In this document: piece by piece, positions 25,339 through 33,423 of the stretch
Layout of the letters: each line of letters begins with the position of its first letter
Numbering within the stretch: position 1 is the stretch's first letter
DNA from: Nostocoides sp.
Lineage (GTDB): Bacteria; Actinomycetota; Actinomycetes; Actinomycetales; Dermatophilaceae
Direction: 5' to 3'
Assembly: GCA_016702415.1 (NCBI GenBank)
Contig: JADJEA010000001.1
Coordinates: forward strand, 601,001 to 665,000
Length of the DNA stretch: 64,000 bases
Translations under genes and position numbers: made by a program
Notes under the pieces: model-generated
Databases searched by the model: none
Seen by the model: the letters and a program-made list of their open reading frames with translations, nothing else
What the model was told of the DNA's origin: nothing

Positions 25339-26178
25339 ATGACGACGGCGAATCCGGAGATCGGCCGGTCGATTCCGACTATGGGATTCACGACGAACTG
25401 CCAGGACCTCGGATCCGGTCCGCCCGTGCTGCTCCTGCACGGCTCGGGGCCGGGGGTGAGCGCGTGGGCCAACTGGCGGTTGCCGATCCAGCATCTCGCG
25501 CCCCGGTTCCGGCTCATCGCTCCCGACCTGGCCGGGTTCGGCTATACCGCGGTCCCCGATGACGTCGAGTTCACCCGGGACCTCTGGCTGCGGCAGGTCG
25601 TCGCCGTGCTCGACGCCCTGGAGGTGGAGCGCGTCAGCGTCGTGGGGAACTCCTTCGGCGGTTCCATGGCGCTCGCCCTGGCGATTGCCCATCCCGAGCG
25701 GGTGGACCGGCTCGTCCTCATGGGCAGCGTCGGGGTGCCGTTCACGTTGACCGAGGGCCTCGACGCGGTCTGGGGGTACGAGCCGTCGATCGAGACGATG
25801 GGGCGCCTCATGCGCGAGACCTTCGCCTACGACACGAGTTTGGTCACCGACGACCTCGTGGCGATGCGGTATGCCGCGAGCATCCGCCCCGGTGCCCAGG
25901 TCGCCTTCGCGCGGATGTTCCCCGCGCCCCGCCAGCGCTGGGTCGACGCGATGGCGCATTCCGAGGAGGAGGTGCGCGGCATACGGCATCCGACGCTGCT
26001 GGTCCACGGGCGGGACGACAAGGTAATCCCCCTCTCGACCACCCTGACGCTGCTGGACTGGATCGACGACAGCCGAGCGCACCTCTTCGGCCGATGCGGG
26101 CACTGGACGCAGATCGAGCATGCCGCTGCTTTCAGCCGTCTTGTCGCCGACTTCCTGGCGCCCGGAGCACCGGACTGA
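25339..26178 (+). CDS. Alpha/beta hydrolase, meta-cleavage-product hydrolase type
   Basis: ATG 25339 follows AGGAGG closely. The 279-residue protein shows the alpha/beta-hydrolase oxyanion motif LLLHGSGPGVSAWANW, nucleophile elbow GNSFGGSMA, the Asp in VHGRDDKVIP and the final His in GRCGHWTQIEHA. HGSGPG, with S-x-N-W after it, is characteristic of C-C bond hydrolases such as 2-hydroxymuconic semialdehyde hydrolase (DmpD/XylF). No extradiol dioxygenase or other meta-pathway gene is adjacent, so the true substrate may differ. It precedes the acetoacetate-CoA ligase gene by 133 bp on the same strand. Confidence 0.87.
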   Translation: MTTANPEIGRSIPTMGFTTNCQDLGSGPPVLLLHGSGPGVSAWANWRLPIQHLAPRFRLIAPDLAGFGYTAVPDDVEFTRDLWLRQVVAVLDALEVERVSVVGNSFGGSMALALAIAHPERVDRLVLMGSVGVPFTLTEGLDAVWGYEPSIETMGRLMRETFAYDTSLVTDDLVAMRYAASIRPGAQVAFARMFPAPRQRWVDAMAHSEEEVRGIRHPTLLVHGRDDKVIPLSTTLTLLDWIDDSRAHLFGRCGHWTQIEHAAAFSRLVADFLAPGAPD

Positions 26179-26311
26179 CTGGAGGCCCCCCGCCTCCACG
26201 GGGGGACGAGGTGGCCCGTCGGCGCCGGGCGATAACCTGCTGACAGGGGAGCACCGCCGCTCCCGTCACCCACTCCGCGTCGAACGCGCGGTGTCCGCAG
26301 GGAGATGTAAC

Positions 26312-28438
26312 GTGACCGATTCGCCCCACCCCGCAGATGCTCAGCCGTCCGACGCGCAGGCGTCCGACACCCAATCGTCCGACACCCAGGCGTCAGATAC
26401 ACAGGCGTCCGATACCCGGGCGTCAACCACCCAGGCCCCGGGAGGCCCGGCCCCACTCTGGACGCCGGGAGCGGAGTTCGCCGGCAGCGATCTGGACCGG
26501 TTCACCGCGTTCGTCGCCGAACGCACCGGGCAGCCCATGCCCGACTTCTGGGCCCTATGGCGGTGGTCGACAACGAAGGTCGGCGACTTCTGGGAGGCGG
26601 TGTGGGCGTTCTACGACGTGCGGGCGTCCACGGCATACGACCAGGTGGTGTCGGGGGAGGCGATGCCCGGAGCCCGCTGGTTCGCCGGCGCGCGGGGCAA
26701 CTATGCCGATCAGGTCCTGCGGTGGCGGGATCGCCCCGGCGAGGCCCTGGTCGCGGTGACGGAGGACGGTGCGCGGCGCACCATGGGGTGGGCGGACCTC
26801 GCGCGGGAGGTCTCCGGGTTGGCGCACTTCCTGCGATCGGCCGGGGTGCGCCCCGGTGACCGGGTCGTCGGGTATGTCGGCAATGTCCCCGAGGCGGTCG
26901 TCGCCTTTCTCGGCGCGGCGTCGGTGGGGGCGACCTGGGCCGCGTGCGGCCTCGACTATGCCGTGGGAGCGGCCGTCGACCGGCTCGGCCAGTTGGGACC
27001 GCGCGTCCTCGTCGCCGCGACGGCTACGCGCTTCAACGGCAAGGATCACGACCGGCGTGGTGCGATTCGCGATCTGGTGGAGGCGTTCGGCGACGTCGAG
27101 ACGGTCGTCCTCGTCGGCGACGGCGAGATCGACGGGCTGCGGGCGGGGGTCCGCGCGGTGGCCTGGGCGGATGCCGTGGCCGGTGCCTCCGAACCCGCCG
27201 CGTCGGCGACGGCATTGGCGACCGAGGTGGCGACCGAACAGGTGCCCGCCGAGCATCCACTGTGGGTGCTCTTCTCGTCGGGGACGACCGGGCTGCCGAA
27301 GGGCATCGTCCACGGCCACCTCGGCGTCGTCCTGGAGCACCTCGTCGCCATTGGCCTGCACTCGGGCATCGGGCCCGGGTCGCGCTTCCTGTGGTACACC
27401 AGCACCAACTGGATGATGTGGAACTACCTCGTCGGCGGCCTGCTCGCGGGCGCGACGATCATCCTGTATGACGGGTCGGCCACCGTCCACACCCCCGACC
27501 GGATGTGGGAGCTGTGCGCCGCCGAGCAGGTCACCCAGTTCGGGACCGGCCCGGCCTATCTGCAGGCGTGCATCAAGGCGGGGCTCGTGCCGGCAGCCGA
27601 CCACGACCTCTCGACCCTGCGCATGGTCGGGGTGACGGGCGCACCGCTACCCGCCTCGAGCGCCGAGTGGATCATGGCCAATATCGGGTCCCGGGTGCAG
27701 ATCAACTCGATCAGCGGCGGCACCGATGTCGTCTCCGCCTTCCTCGGCGCCGCGCCGAACCTCCCGGTGTATGCCGGGGAGCTGAGCGGTCCCTTCCTCG
27801 GCACCGCCCTGGACGCTTTCGACCCCGAGGGCCGGCCGGTGCGTGGGGAGGTCGGCGAACTCGTCGTCACCGCGCCGATGCCCTCGATGCCGATCTCCTT
27901 CTGGAACGACCCCGACGGATCGCGCTATCGCGACGCCTACTTCGACACCTATCCCGGCGTGTGGCGGCACGGCGACTGGATCACCATCACCGACCGCGGC
28001 AGCGCCGTCATCCACGGGCGCTCCGACTCCACCCTCAACCGCCAGGGCATCCGGATGGGGACGGCCGACCTCTACGAGGCGATCGAGTCGCTGCCCCAGG
28101 TCAAGGAGGCGCTGGTCATCGGGTGCGAACTGCCCGGCGGCGACTATTGGATGCCGCTCTTCGTCGCCCCCGCCGAGGGGGTCGACGTCGACGAGGCCCT
28201 GTGGGCGCGGATCAAGGACGAGGTGCGCACCCGCGTCTCGCCCCGCCATGTCCCCGACGAGGTGTATGCCGTGCCCGCCATCCCGCACACCCGCACCGGC
28301 AAGAAGCTGGAGGTGCCGATCAAGCGCATCCTTCTGGGCGCGCCGCTGGACAAGGTCGTCAAGCCCGAGGCGGTCGACGACCCAGCCCTCCTCGACTTCT
28401 ATGTCGACCTCGCCGCCCGGCGGGCCGCCACCCCCTGA
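26312..28438 (+). CDS. Acetoacetate-CoA ligase with a repeat-bearing N-terminal tail
   Basis: GTG 26312 follows GGGAGA by about 7 bases. The 708-residue adenylating enzyme shows LFSSGTTGLPKGIVHGHLG (P-loop), WYTSTNWMMWNYLVGG, SGGTDVVSAF, WRHGDWI and the C-terminal Lys in TRTGKKLEVPIK. The WYTST-W-MWN stretch distinguishes acetoacetyl-CoA synthetases from acetyl-CoA synthetases. The reaction makes acetoacetyl-CoA from acetoacetate, ATP and CoA in the cytoplasm. Residues ~10-45 are an unstructured tail of SDTQA-type pentads encoded by 15-bp repeats (26349-26437), which is not part of the family. The preceding hydrolase may share a catabolic route. Confidence 0.92.
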   Translation: MTDSPHPADAQPSDAQASDTQSSDTQASDTQASDTRASTTQAPGGPAPLWTPGAEFAGSDLDRFTAFVAERTGQPMPDFWALWRWSTTKVGDFWEAVWAFYDVRASTAYDQVVSGEAMPGARWFAGARGNYADQVLRWRDRPGEALVAVTEDGARRTMGWADLAREVSGLAHFLRSAGVRPGDRVVGYVGNVPEAVVAFLGAASVGATWAACGLDYAVGAAVDRLGQLGPRVLVAATATRFNGKDHDRRGAIRDLVEAFGDVETVVLVGDGEIDGLRAGVRAVAWADAVAGASEPAASATALATEVATEQVPAEHPLWVLFSSGTTGLPKGIVHGHLGVVLEHLVAIGLHSGIGPGSRFLWYTSTNWMMWNYLVGGLLAGATIILYDGSATVHTPDRMWELCAAEQVTQFGTGPAYLQACIKAGLVPAADHDLSTLRMVGVTGAPLPASSAEWIMANIGSRVQINSISGGTDVVSAFLGAAPNLPVYAGELSGPFLGTALDAFDPEGRPVRGEVGELVVTAPMPSMPISFWNDPDGSRYRDAYFDTYPGVWRHGDWITITDRGSAVIHGRSDSTLNRQGIRMGTADLYEAIESLPQVKEALVIGCELPGGDYWMPLFVAPAEGVDVDEALWARIKDEVRTRVSPRHVPDEVYAVPAIPHTRTGKKLEVPIKRILLGAPLDKVVKPEAVDDPALLDFYVDLAARRAATP
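26349..26437 (+). repeat. 15-bp coding repeats in the CoA-ligase tail
   Basis: About five imperfect 15-bp units of the type GCGTCCGACACCCAG encode SDTQA/SDTRA pentads upstream of the conserved ligase domain. Synonymous drift between units indicates that the array is not brand new. Confidence 0.75.
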
Positions 28439-28479
28439 CCGCAGTCGCCTCCCGCAGGCCCGTTCGCGTCCGTCGAGGT

Positions 28480-28537
28480 GGGTGGGTGCGCGGCGGGGAG
28501 GAACGGCGGGTGGGTGCGCGGCGGGGGGAGGAGCGGC
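28480..28537. repeat. Direct repeat of about 28-30 bp after the CoA ligase
   Basis: Units at 28480-28507 and 28508-28537 share GGGTGGGTGCGCGGCGGGG and a following GGA-CGGC, differing by two G and one substitution. The repeat occupies the spacer before the short TfoX-like remnant. Confidence 0.6.
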
Positions 28538-28548
28538 ATACTGCCCGG

Positions 28549-28632
28549 ATGGCCTATGACCGGGAGCTGGCCGCGGTATGCCGAGCCCGGCCTCACCTAC
28601 GCCCGCTCCCTCGGCAGCGGGACGGACCTTAG
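28549..28632 (+). pseudogene. Possible remnant of a TfoX N-terminal-domain gene
   Basis: ATG 28549 opens a 27-codon frame beginning MAYDRELAA, the usual opening of TfoX N-terminal-domain proteins (MAYDEELA-type). A second frame in the same place reads AEPGLTYAR, like the next conserved element of that family. The frames do not join and the characteristic MFGG motif is missing. I read it as a deleted, decayed copy wedged between the convergent CoA-ligase and tryptophanase genes. The match is short and could be chance. Confidence 0.3.
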
Positions 28633-28643
28633 GCGATCGGGGG

Positions 28644-30032
28644 TCAGGCGATCGGGGCGAAGGTCGCGGTGAAGTGCCGCAGCGCGGGGGGCTCGTCCAC
28701 GATCCGGTAGCCGGGCAGGTCCGCGGCCCCCGCCTTGACCCGCTCGGCCACCTCGATGACGTAGTCGATGTGGCTCTGCGTATAGGTGCGGCGAGGGATG
28801 GCCAGGCGCACCAACTCCATCGCGGCGGGCTGCTGCGATCCGTCGGGGTGGCGCCCGAACATCACCGAGCCGATCTCGCACGAGCGCACCCCGCCCACCT
28901 CATAGAGCGCGACGGCGAGCGCCTGGCCGGGGAAGTGCAGCGGCGGGATATGCGGCAGCAGAGCCTTGGCGTCGATATAGACCGCGTGGCCCCCCGCCGG
29001 CATCAGGCACGGAATCCCTAGCCGGACAAGGGCATCGGCGAGATAGGCGGTCGAGCGGATGCGATAGCGCAGGTAGTCCTCACTGACGACCTCCCGCAAT
29101 CCCTGCGCGAGGGCCTCCAGGTCGCGGCCGGCCAGACCGCCATACGTCGGGAATCCCTCCGTGAGGATGAGGAGGTTGCGGCATTCCTGGGCGAGGGCGT
29201 CGTCGTTGACGGCGAGCCAGCCGCCGATATTGCCCATCGGGTCCTTCTTGGCCGACATCGTCATGCCGTCGGCATATCCGGCCATCTCGCGGATGATGTC
29301 GGGGATGGCGCGCTCGGACTGACCGGGTTCGCGCATCTTGACGAACCACGCGTTCTCGGCGAAGCGGCAGGCGTCGAGGATCAGGGGCTTGCCGGCGGCG
29401 CGGCATACCTGCGAGACGGCGCGGAGGTTGGCCAACGAGACCGGTTGTCCGCCACCGGAATTGTTCGTGATGGTCATCATGACGGCCGGGATCTCGCCAC
29501 CGCGTTCGGCGAGGAGGGCCTCCAGCCGCGCGACATCCATATTGCCCTTGAAGGGATGCAGCGACGCGGGATCGTGGCCCTCGTCGATGACCAGGTCGAC
29601 CGCCTCGGCGCCGGTGTATTCGATATTGGCGCGCGTGGTGTCGAAGTGCGTGTTGCTCGGGACGACCTTTCCGGGGCCGCCGAGCACCTGGAAGAGGATG
29701 CGTTCGGCCGCCCGACCCTGGTGCGTCGGGATCACGTGCGCATACGGGAAGAGCTCCTGCACCGCGTCCTTGAAGACGAAGTAGCTCGGCGACCCGGCAT
29801 ACGACTCGTCTCCGTGCTGGATCGCCGCCCACTGGTCCCGGCTCATCGCGCCGGTGCCCGAGTCGGTGAGCAGGTCGATGAGGACGTCGTCGGCATGGAT
29901 CTGGAACAGGTTGTATGCCGCTTCCGCCGCCTTCGCCCGCCGGTGCGCCGGCGTCGTCATCCGCAACGGCTCGACGCTGTGGATGCGGAAGGGTTCGATG
30001 ACGGTCCGGAACTCGACCTCGGTGTCAGTCAC
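28644..30032 (-). CDS. tnaA: Tryptophanase/tyrosine phenol-lyase (beta-eliminating lyase)
   Basis: GTG 30032 gives 462 residues (family about 460-470). Conserved blocks are DLLTDSGTGAMSRDQWAA, PTHQGRAAERILF, TNNSGGGQPVS, the PLP-lysine region MTMSAKKDPMGNIGG (Lys262-Lys263, the second by homology the Schiff-base residue), LTEGFPTYGGLAGRD and GVRSCEIGSVMFGRHP. The enzyme uses PLP to split tryptophan to indole, pyruvate and ammonia, or tyrosine to phenol. NIGG after KKD resembles tyrosine phenol-lyase, while the start SAKKD resembles tryptophanase, so the substrate is unresolved. No TnaC-like leader or transporter is obvious next to it. The gene symbol names the family only. Confidence 0.88.
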   Translation of the reverse strand: MTDTEVEFRTVIEPFRIHSVEPLRMTTPAHRRAKAAEAAYNLFQIHADDVLIDLLTDSGTGAMSRDQWAAIQHGDESYAGSPSYFVFKDAVQELFPYAHVIPTHQGRAAERILFQVLGGPGKVVPSNTHFDTTRANIEYTGAEAVDLVIDEGHDPASLHPFKGNMDVARLEALLAERGGEIPAVMMTITNNSGGGQPVSLANLRAVSQVCRAAGKPLILDACRFAENAWFVKMREPGQSERAIPDIIREMAGYADGMTMSAKKDPMGNIGGWLAVNDDALAQECRNLLILTEGFPTYGGLAGRDLEALAQGLREVVSEDYLRYRIRSTAYLADALVRLGIPCLMPAGGHAVYIDAKALLPHIPPLHFPGQALAVALYEVGGVRSCEIGSVMFGRHPDGSQQPAAMELVRLAIPRRTYTQSHIDYVIEVAERVKAGAADLPGYRIVDEPPALRHFTATFAPIA

Positions 30033-30198
30033 GCGTGCGACGCTATCGCGGGGTGCTGCCGTGGTGGAAGCAGCGCGCGGTGGCGGGAAATCGGGGGGAG
30101 GGGGCTGCGGGGGCGCGGCATACCACGTAGGTTTGACGAGGACAGCCGGTGCGGGGCCGTTGGGGGCGTCGGACGGCACGGCAGAGGAAAGGGACAAC

Positions 30199-31020
30199 AT
30201 GCAACCCAAGCGCCGCGGACTCGTGGCACTGATCAGTGGGCTCGTGCTCATGCTCATCGTCGCCCCGGTGGTCTTCGGGGTGGGAGCGTGGTACGGCGCG
30301 AAGCACCTCGGCGATATCGCCAAGAGCGCCAAGAGCGTCTCCCAGGGCGGCACGGTCACGCTGGCCGCCGACGAACACATCTTCGTCATGGTCGACGTCG
30401 GCCCGAGCAGCAAATCCGACTTCTCGGTCACCAGCGACACCGGCATCGCGCTGGAGAGCTGCGACGTCTCGGGTCCGGCCGGCCAGGCGACCGCCGACTC
30501 CGGCGTGCAGGGCATCCAGGTCAGCTATCAGGGCCGGGAGTACCACAGCGCCGGGGTCTTCACCGCCCCAGCGGCCGGCGACTACACCGTCTCGTGCAGC
30601 GCCGGACCGACGAAGGTCATCACCGGCGACGCCGCGTCGAACTTCGCCGGCGGGACGATCATGCCGGTCCTGGTCGGGTTCGGCCTCGCCACGCTGGCCG
30701 GCCTGCTCGGGCTCATCCTGACCATCGTCGGCATCGTCAAGCTCGTCCGCTCCGGCCGCGAGCGCAGTGCGTATGCCGCCCAGTCGGGGGGCTACGGTCA
30801 GCCGGGTTATGGCCAGCCGGCGTACGGTCAGCCCACGTACGGCCAGCCCACCTACGGTCAGCCCACCTACGGTCAGGCGCCCCCGCCGCCACCCCCGGGA
30901 CAAACGGGCCAGAGTTCGCCGTCGGCGAGCTATCCGCCGCCCCCGGGACAGGACGCGCCCCCGCCGCCGAACTACCCGCCGCCCCCCGGGGGGAGCGGCT
31001 CCGGAGGCCAGGGGTCGTGA
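30199..31020 (+). CDS. Two-helix membrane protein with YGQP-repeat tail
   Basis: ATG 30199 follows GAGGAAAGGG. Of 273 residues, the first helix is LVALISGLVLMLIVAPVVFG (residues ~8-30). An extracytoplasmic beta-rich domain of about 130 residues with two Cys follows, and a second helix runs from VLVGFGLATLAGLLGLILTI. The cytoplasmic tail has six YGQP(x) pentads (30781-30880) followed by Pro-rich PPPPG blocks. Such tails are common in actinobacterial envelope proteins and may phase-separate or bind partners. Its stop overlaps the next GTG (GTGA), so the two small membrane proteins are co-translated. The function is unknown. Confidence 0.78.
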   Translation: MQPKRRGLVALISGLVLMLIVAPVVFGVGAWYGAKHLGDIAKSAKSVSQGGTVTLAADEHIFVMVDVGPSSKSDFSVTSDTGIALESCDVSGPAGQATADSGVQGIQVSYQGREYHSAGVFTAPAAGDYTVSCSAGPTKVITGDAASNFAGGTIMPVLVGFGLATLAGLLGLILTIVGIVKLVRSGRERSAYAAQSGGYGQPGYGQPAYGQPTYGQPTYGQPTYGQAPPPPPPGQTGQSSPSASYPPPPGQDAPPPPNYPPPPGGSGSGGQGS

Positions 31021-31387
31021 GCACGTCGCATCCGGGAGCGTATGGCTCGACCGAGGGTCCGCAGGACGGTGAGCCGCTGAACTACCGACCGATCCCGACG
31101 CCGCAGCCGCCGCAACCGCCGGTGCCGTATGGGACGCCGGCTCCCCCAGCACCCTCCCACCCGGCCCCCTCGCACCCGGCCGCGCCGCCGACGCCAGCCG
31201 CAGGGGCGGGGACGGGTTCGGTGGACCGGATGGGTGGCCTCCTGATGGCCTCCGGGCTCTGGCCACGCTGGCGTTCTTCGTCGCCGGGTTCATGGGCGGG
31301 TGGACGTGGTCCTGGCTCTTCTTCCTCGTTCCGCCGGTCCTACGGGCGTATTACTCGGGCTCGCGCAACCTGACCGAGCGTGACTGA
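31017..31387 (+). CDS. Small Pro-rich membrane protein, frame broken in a G run
   Basis: GTG 31017 overlaps the upstream stop. The first frame reads a Pro-rich soluble part (GEPLNYRPIPTPQPP...) and then loses sense after GAGTG. From about 31208 the neighbouring frame reads DGFGGPDGWPPDGLRALATL, then AFFVAGFMGGWTWSWLFFLV, a convincing membrane segment, and ends RNLTERD at TGA 31385-31387. One more G in GGGG at 31203-31206 or 31208-31211 joins them into a protein of about 123 residues. As deposited, the first frame stops at 31373 without a membrane helix. The function is unknown; it pairs with the YGQP protein. Confidence 0.65.
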
Positions 31388-31426
31388 CCGAGCGCAAGTT
31401 CCCGATCTCGCCAGTGCCCGATCGCC

Positions 31427-31948
31427 TCAGTACCCGATCGACCAGTCGGCGAGCAGGCCCCGCAGGTATTGCGCCTGCCCGACGTGCGCGACGGCATCGT
31501 CGATCGTGCTGATCAGCCGCACCCCGCGGGTGACGGGCGGGTCCCAGCGCCGGTCGACGATGTCGTCGAGGTCGTGGGCGGTGAGGCCGGCGGCATACTC
31601 GACGACCCGGTCCACGACCGCCGCGAGATAGCCCGTCAGCAGGTCCGGGTCCGTCACCCGGACCGCGGCGATCTCGGCCGGCCCGTCCCCGAAACCCATC
31701 GCGTCGGCGGGCCGCTCCAAGGCGAACCGGTCGACCCAGCCTGCGGCGCGCCAGACGTCCTGGCTGTCGGCGAGTTCGGCGACCTGGACGTCCTGCTGCC
31801 GTGCGGCATGCCAGATCAGCCAGGCGATCGTGCTGTGCCCCGGCGCGGGCACGCGGTTGAGGGTCTCGATGTCGATCCCGGCGAGCGCCTGCCGGGCGCT
31901 GTCGAGGGGCCGGCGGGCGGCGTCGGCGAGCAGGTCGCGATGGTCCAT
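31427..31948 (-). CDS. DinB/mycothiol-transferase-like four-helix protein
   Basis: ATG 31948 gives 173 residues, the usual DinB-superfamily size. Metal-site His residues appear as GHSTIAWLIWHAARQQD and the C-terminal DAVAHVGQAQYLRG. WHAARQQDVQVAELADS is close to actinobacterial DUF664 and mycothiol-dependent maleylpyruvate-isomerase-like members. These proteins bind a divalent metal and transfer or use mycothiol or bacillithiol; the substrate is not predictable. It is convergent with the small membrane protein at 31387 and follows the glycosyltransferase gene on the same strand after 138 bp. Confidence 0.8.
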   Translation of the reverse strand: MDHRDLLADAARRPLDSARQALAGIDIETLNRVPAPGHSTIAWLIWHAARQQDVQVAELADSQDVWRAAGWVDRFALERPADAMGFGDGPAEIAAVRVTDPDLLTGYLAAVVDRVVEYAAGLTAHDLDDIVDRRWDPPVTRGVRLISTIDDAVAHVGQAQYLRGLLADWSIGY

Positions 31949-32086
31949 GCCCCCATCGAAGGCGTCCTTCGGCGTCCGGGTCAAGGCAACCCGAGACGAT
32001 CGGCGCACGCGGACAGCGGAGCCGATCAAAAAGACGGAGGCGATGAGAGCAGGGCAGGGCGGGTCCGTGAGGGCAGACTGAGGCGA

Positions 32087-33358
32087 TCAGAGCAGGCCGA
32101 GACGGTCGAGTGCCGCGACGGTCGTCCGGATGCCGTCTTCCGCCCGCGCGCGCCGACCCACTGTGGCGGCGCGGTCGGCATACCGCCCGCTGGTCAGGTC
32201 GGTCAGGAGGTGGGCGAGACGTGACGGCGTCACGTCGTGGATCGAGACGGGCGCCGGGCCGAGGCCGAGAGCGTGGACGCGGGCGGCGTGGTACGGCTGA
32301 TCGACGCCGAAGGGCACCGCGACGCTCGGCCGCCCGGCGCGCACCGCGGCCCACGTGGTCCCGGCGCCTCCGTGGTGGATCGTCCCGGCGAGCCGGGGCA
32401 GGAGCCACTCGTGGGCGACGGGATCGACGGCCAGGACCTCCGGGGCCTGCCGGCCCGCCGCAAGGTCCGCCCCGGCCGGGGTTATCACCCGACGCCCGGC
32501 CAACGCTGCCGCCTCGAGGATCAGACGAGTTCCGTCCCGGCCGAGCAATGGGCTCATGCTCCCGAACCCGACATACACCGGTGGGGAACCATCGGCGAGG
32601 AAGGCCGCGATCGCCGACCGGCTCCCGGGGTGCCCGTCCTGGCCCGGGTCGGGGATGGTCTCGGGCACGAGATAGCCGGTCTGCACCACGCCGGCCGGCC
32701 AGTCCGGCGCGGGTGGGACGATCAGCGGGCTCGCGGCGAGGATGGTCGGGTGGCGGTCCGCGGCATACGTGCGGGTGCGGAGGGTGCGCGGGTGGCGTAG
32801 ACCGTATTCGGCACGGACGATCCGGGCGGCCGGCGACCCGAGTCCCGTCGCGATCCGCCAGCCGAGCCGCGCGCCCCAGAGGTCGTATGCGGGGATGCCG
32901 CGAAACCACTGTGCTCCGAAGTGCGACTCACGGTGGGCGGTTGGCACCTGGCCGGTATGCAGCACCGTCACCGGCCGGCAGCCGCGGCCCTCGGCGAGGG
33001 CGGTGGCGAGATCGCGGGTCAGGATGCCGCTGAGGAGGACATCTCCGGGTGCGCAGACCGTCAGGGCGGTTCGCGCGACGGCGGGCGCGATCCGCGCGAC
33101 CCAGGTGCGCAGGGCGAGTGCCTGCGCCGTGGGCCGGCGCGCATAGGCCCGCCCCCGCCGACCCCGGACGAGATCGGCCGCCTCCCGGCTGTCCACCGGT
33201 ATGCCGACCGCTCTCGCCCCGAGCGATTCCGCGACCGGGACCAGGTCGGCGCAGCAGGCGACAACGGCATCGATTCCGGTGCGGGACAAGGCGGCCACGA
33301 GCGCGGCGAGCGGTTGGACATCGCCGCGGGAGCCGAGGGCGAGGGCAACGACCGCCAC
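32087..33358 (-). CDS. GT1/UGT-type glycosyltransferase
   Basis: The 423-residue protein starts at GTG 33358 with ALALGSRGDVQPLAALVAAL, the N-terminal acceptor-domain motif. The donor-binding signature is HHGGAGTTWAAVRAGRPSVAVPFGVDQPYHA near residue 350, and PPVYVGFGSMSP precedes it. This is the layout of macrolide- and sterol-type glycosyltransferases that use UDP- or dTDP-sugars on small lipophilic acceptors. The absence of other natural-product genes leaves the acceptor unknown. It is divergent (65 bp) from the alpha-mannosidase gene. Confidence 0.88.
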   Translation of the reverse strand: MAVVALALGSRGDVQPLAALVAALSRTGIDAVVACCADLVPVAESLGARAVGIPVDSREAADLVRGRRGRAYARRPTAQALALRTWVARIAPAVARTALTVCAPGDVLLSGILTRDLATALAEGRGCRPVTVLHTGQVPTAHRESHFGAQWFRGIPAYDLWGARLGWRIATGLGSPAARIVRAEYGLRHPRTLRTRTYAADRHPTILAASPLIVPPAPDWPAGVVQTGYLVPETIPDPGQDGHPGSRSAIAAFLADGSPPVYVGFGSMSPLLGRDGTRLILEAAALAGRRVITPAGADLAAGRQAPEVLAVDPVAHEWLLPRLAGTIHHGGAGTTWAAVRAGRPSVAVPFGVDQPYHAARVHALGLGPAPVSIHDVTPSRLAHLLTDLTSGRYADRAATVGRRARAEDGIRTTVAALDRLGLL

Positions 33359-33423
33359 GGGGGGAGACTCTACGGCCGCGACGATGAGGGCGCGGTGCGC
33401 GGGCCGACGAGTAGCGTCGGGGC

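Noticed and set aside
28144..28362. Short antisense frames in the CoA-ligase gene
   Set aside because: Typical high-G+C third-position shadows, no start signals and no family features.
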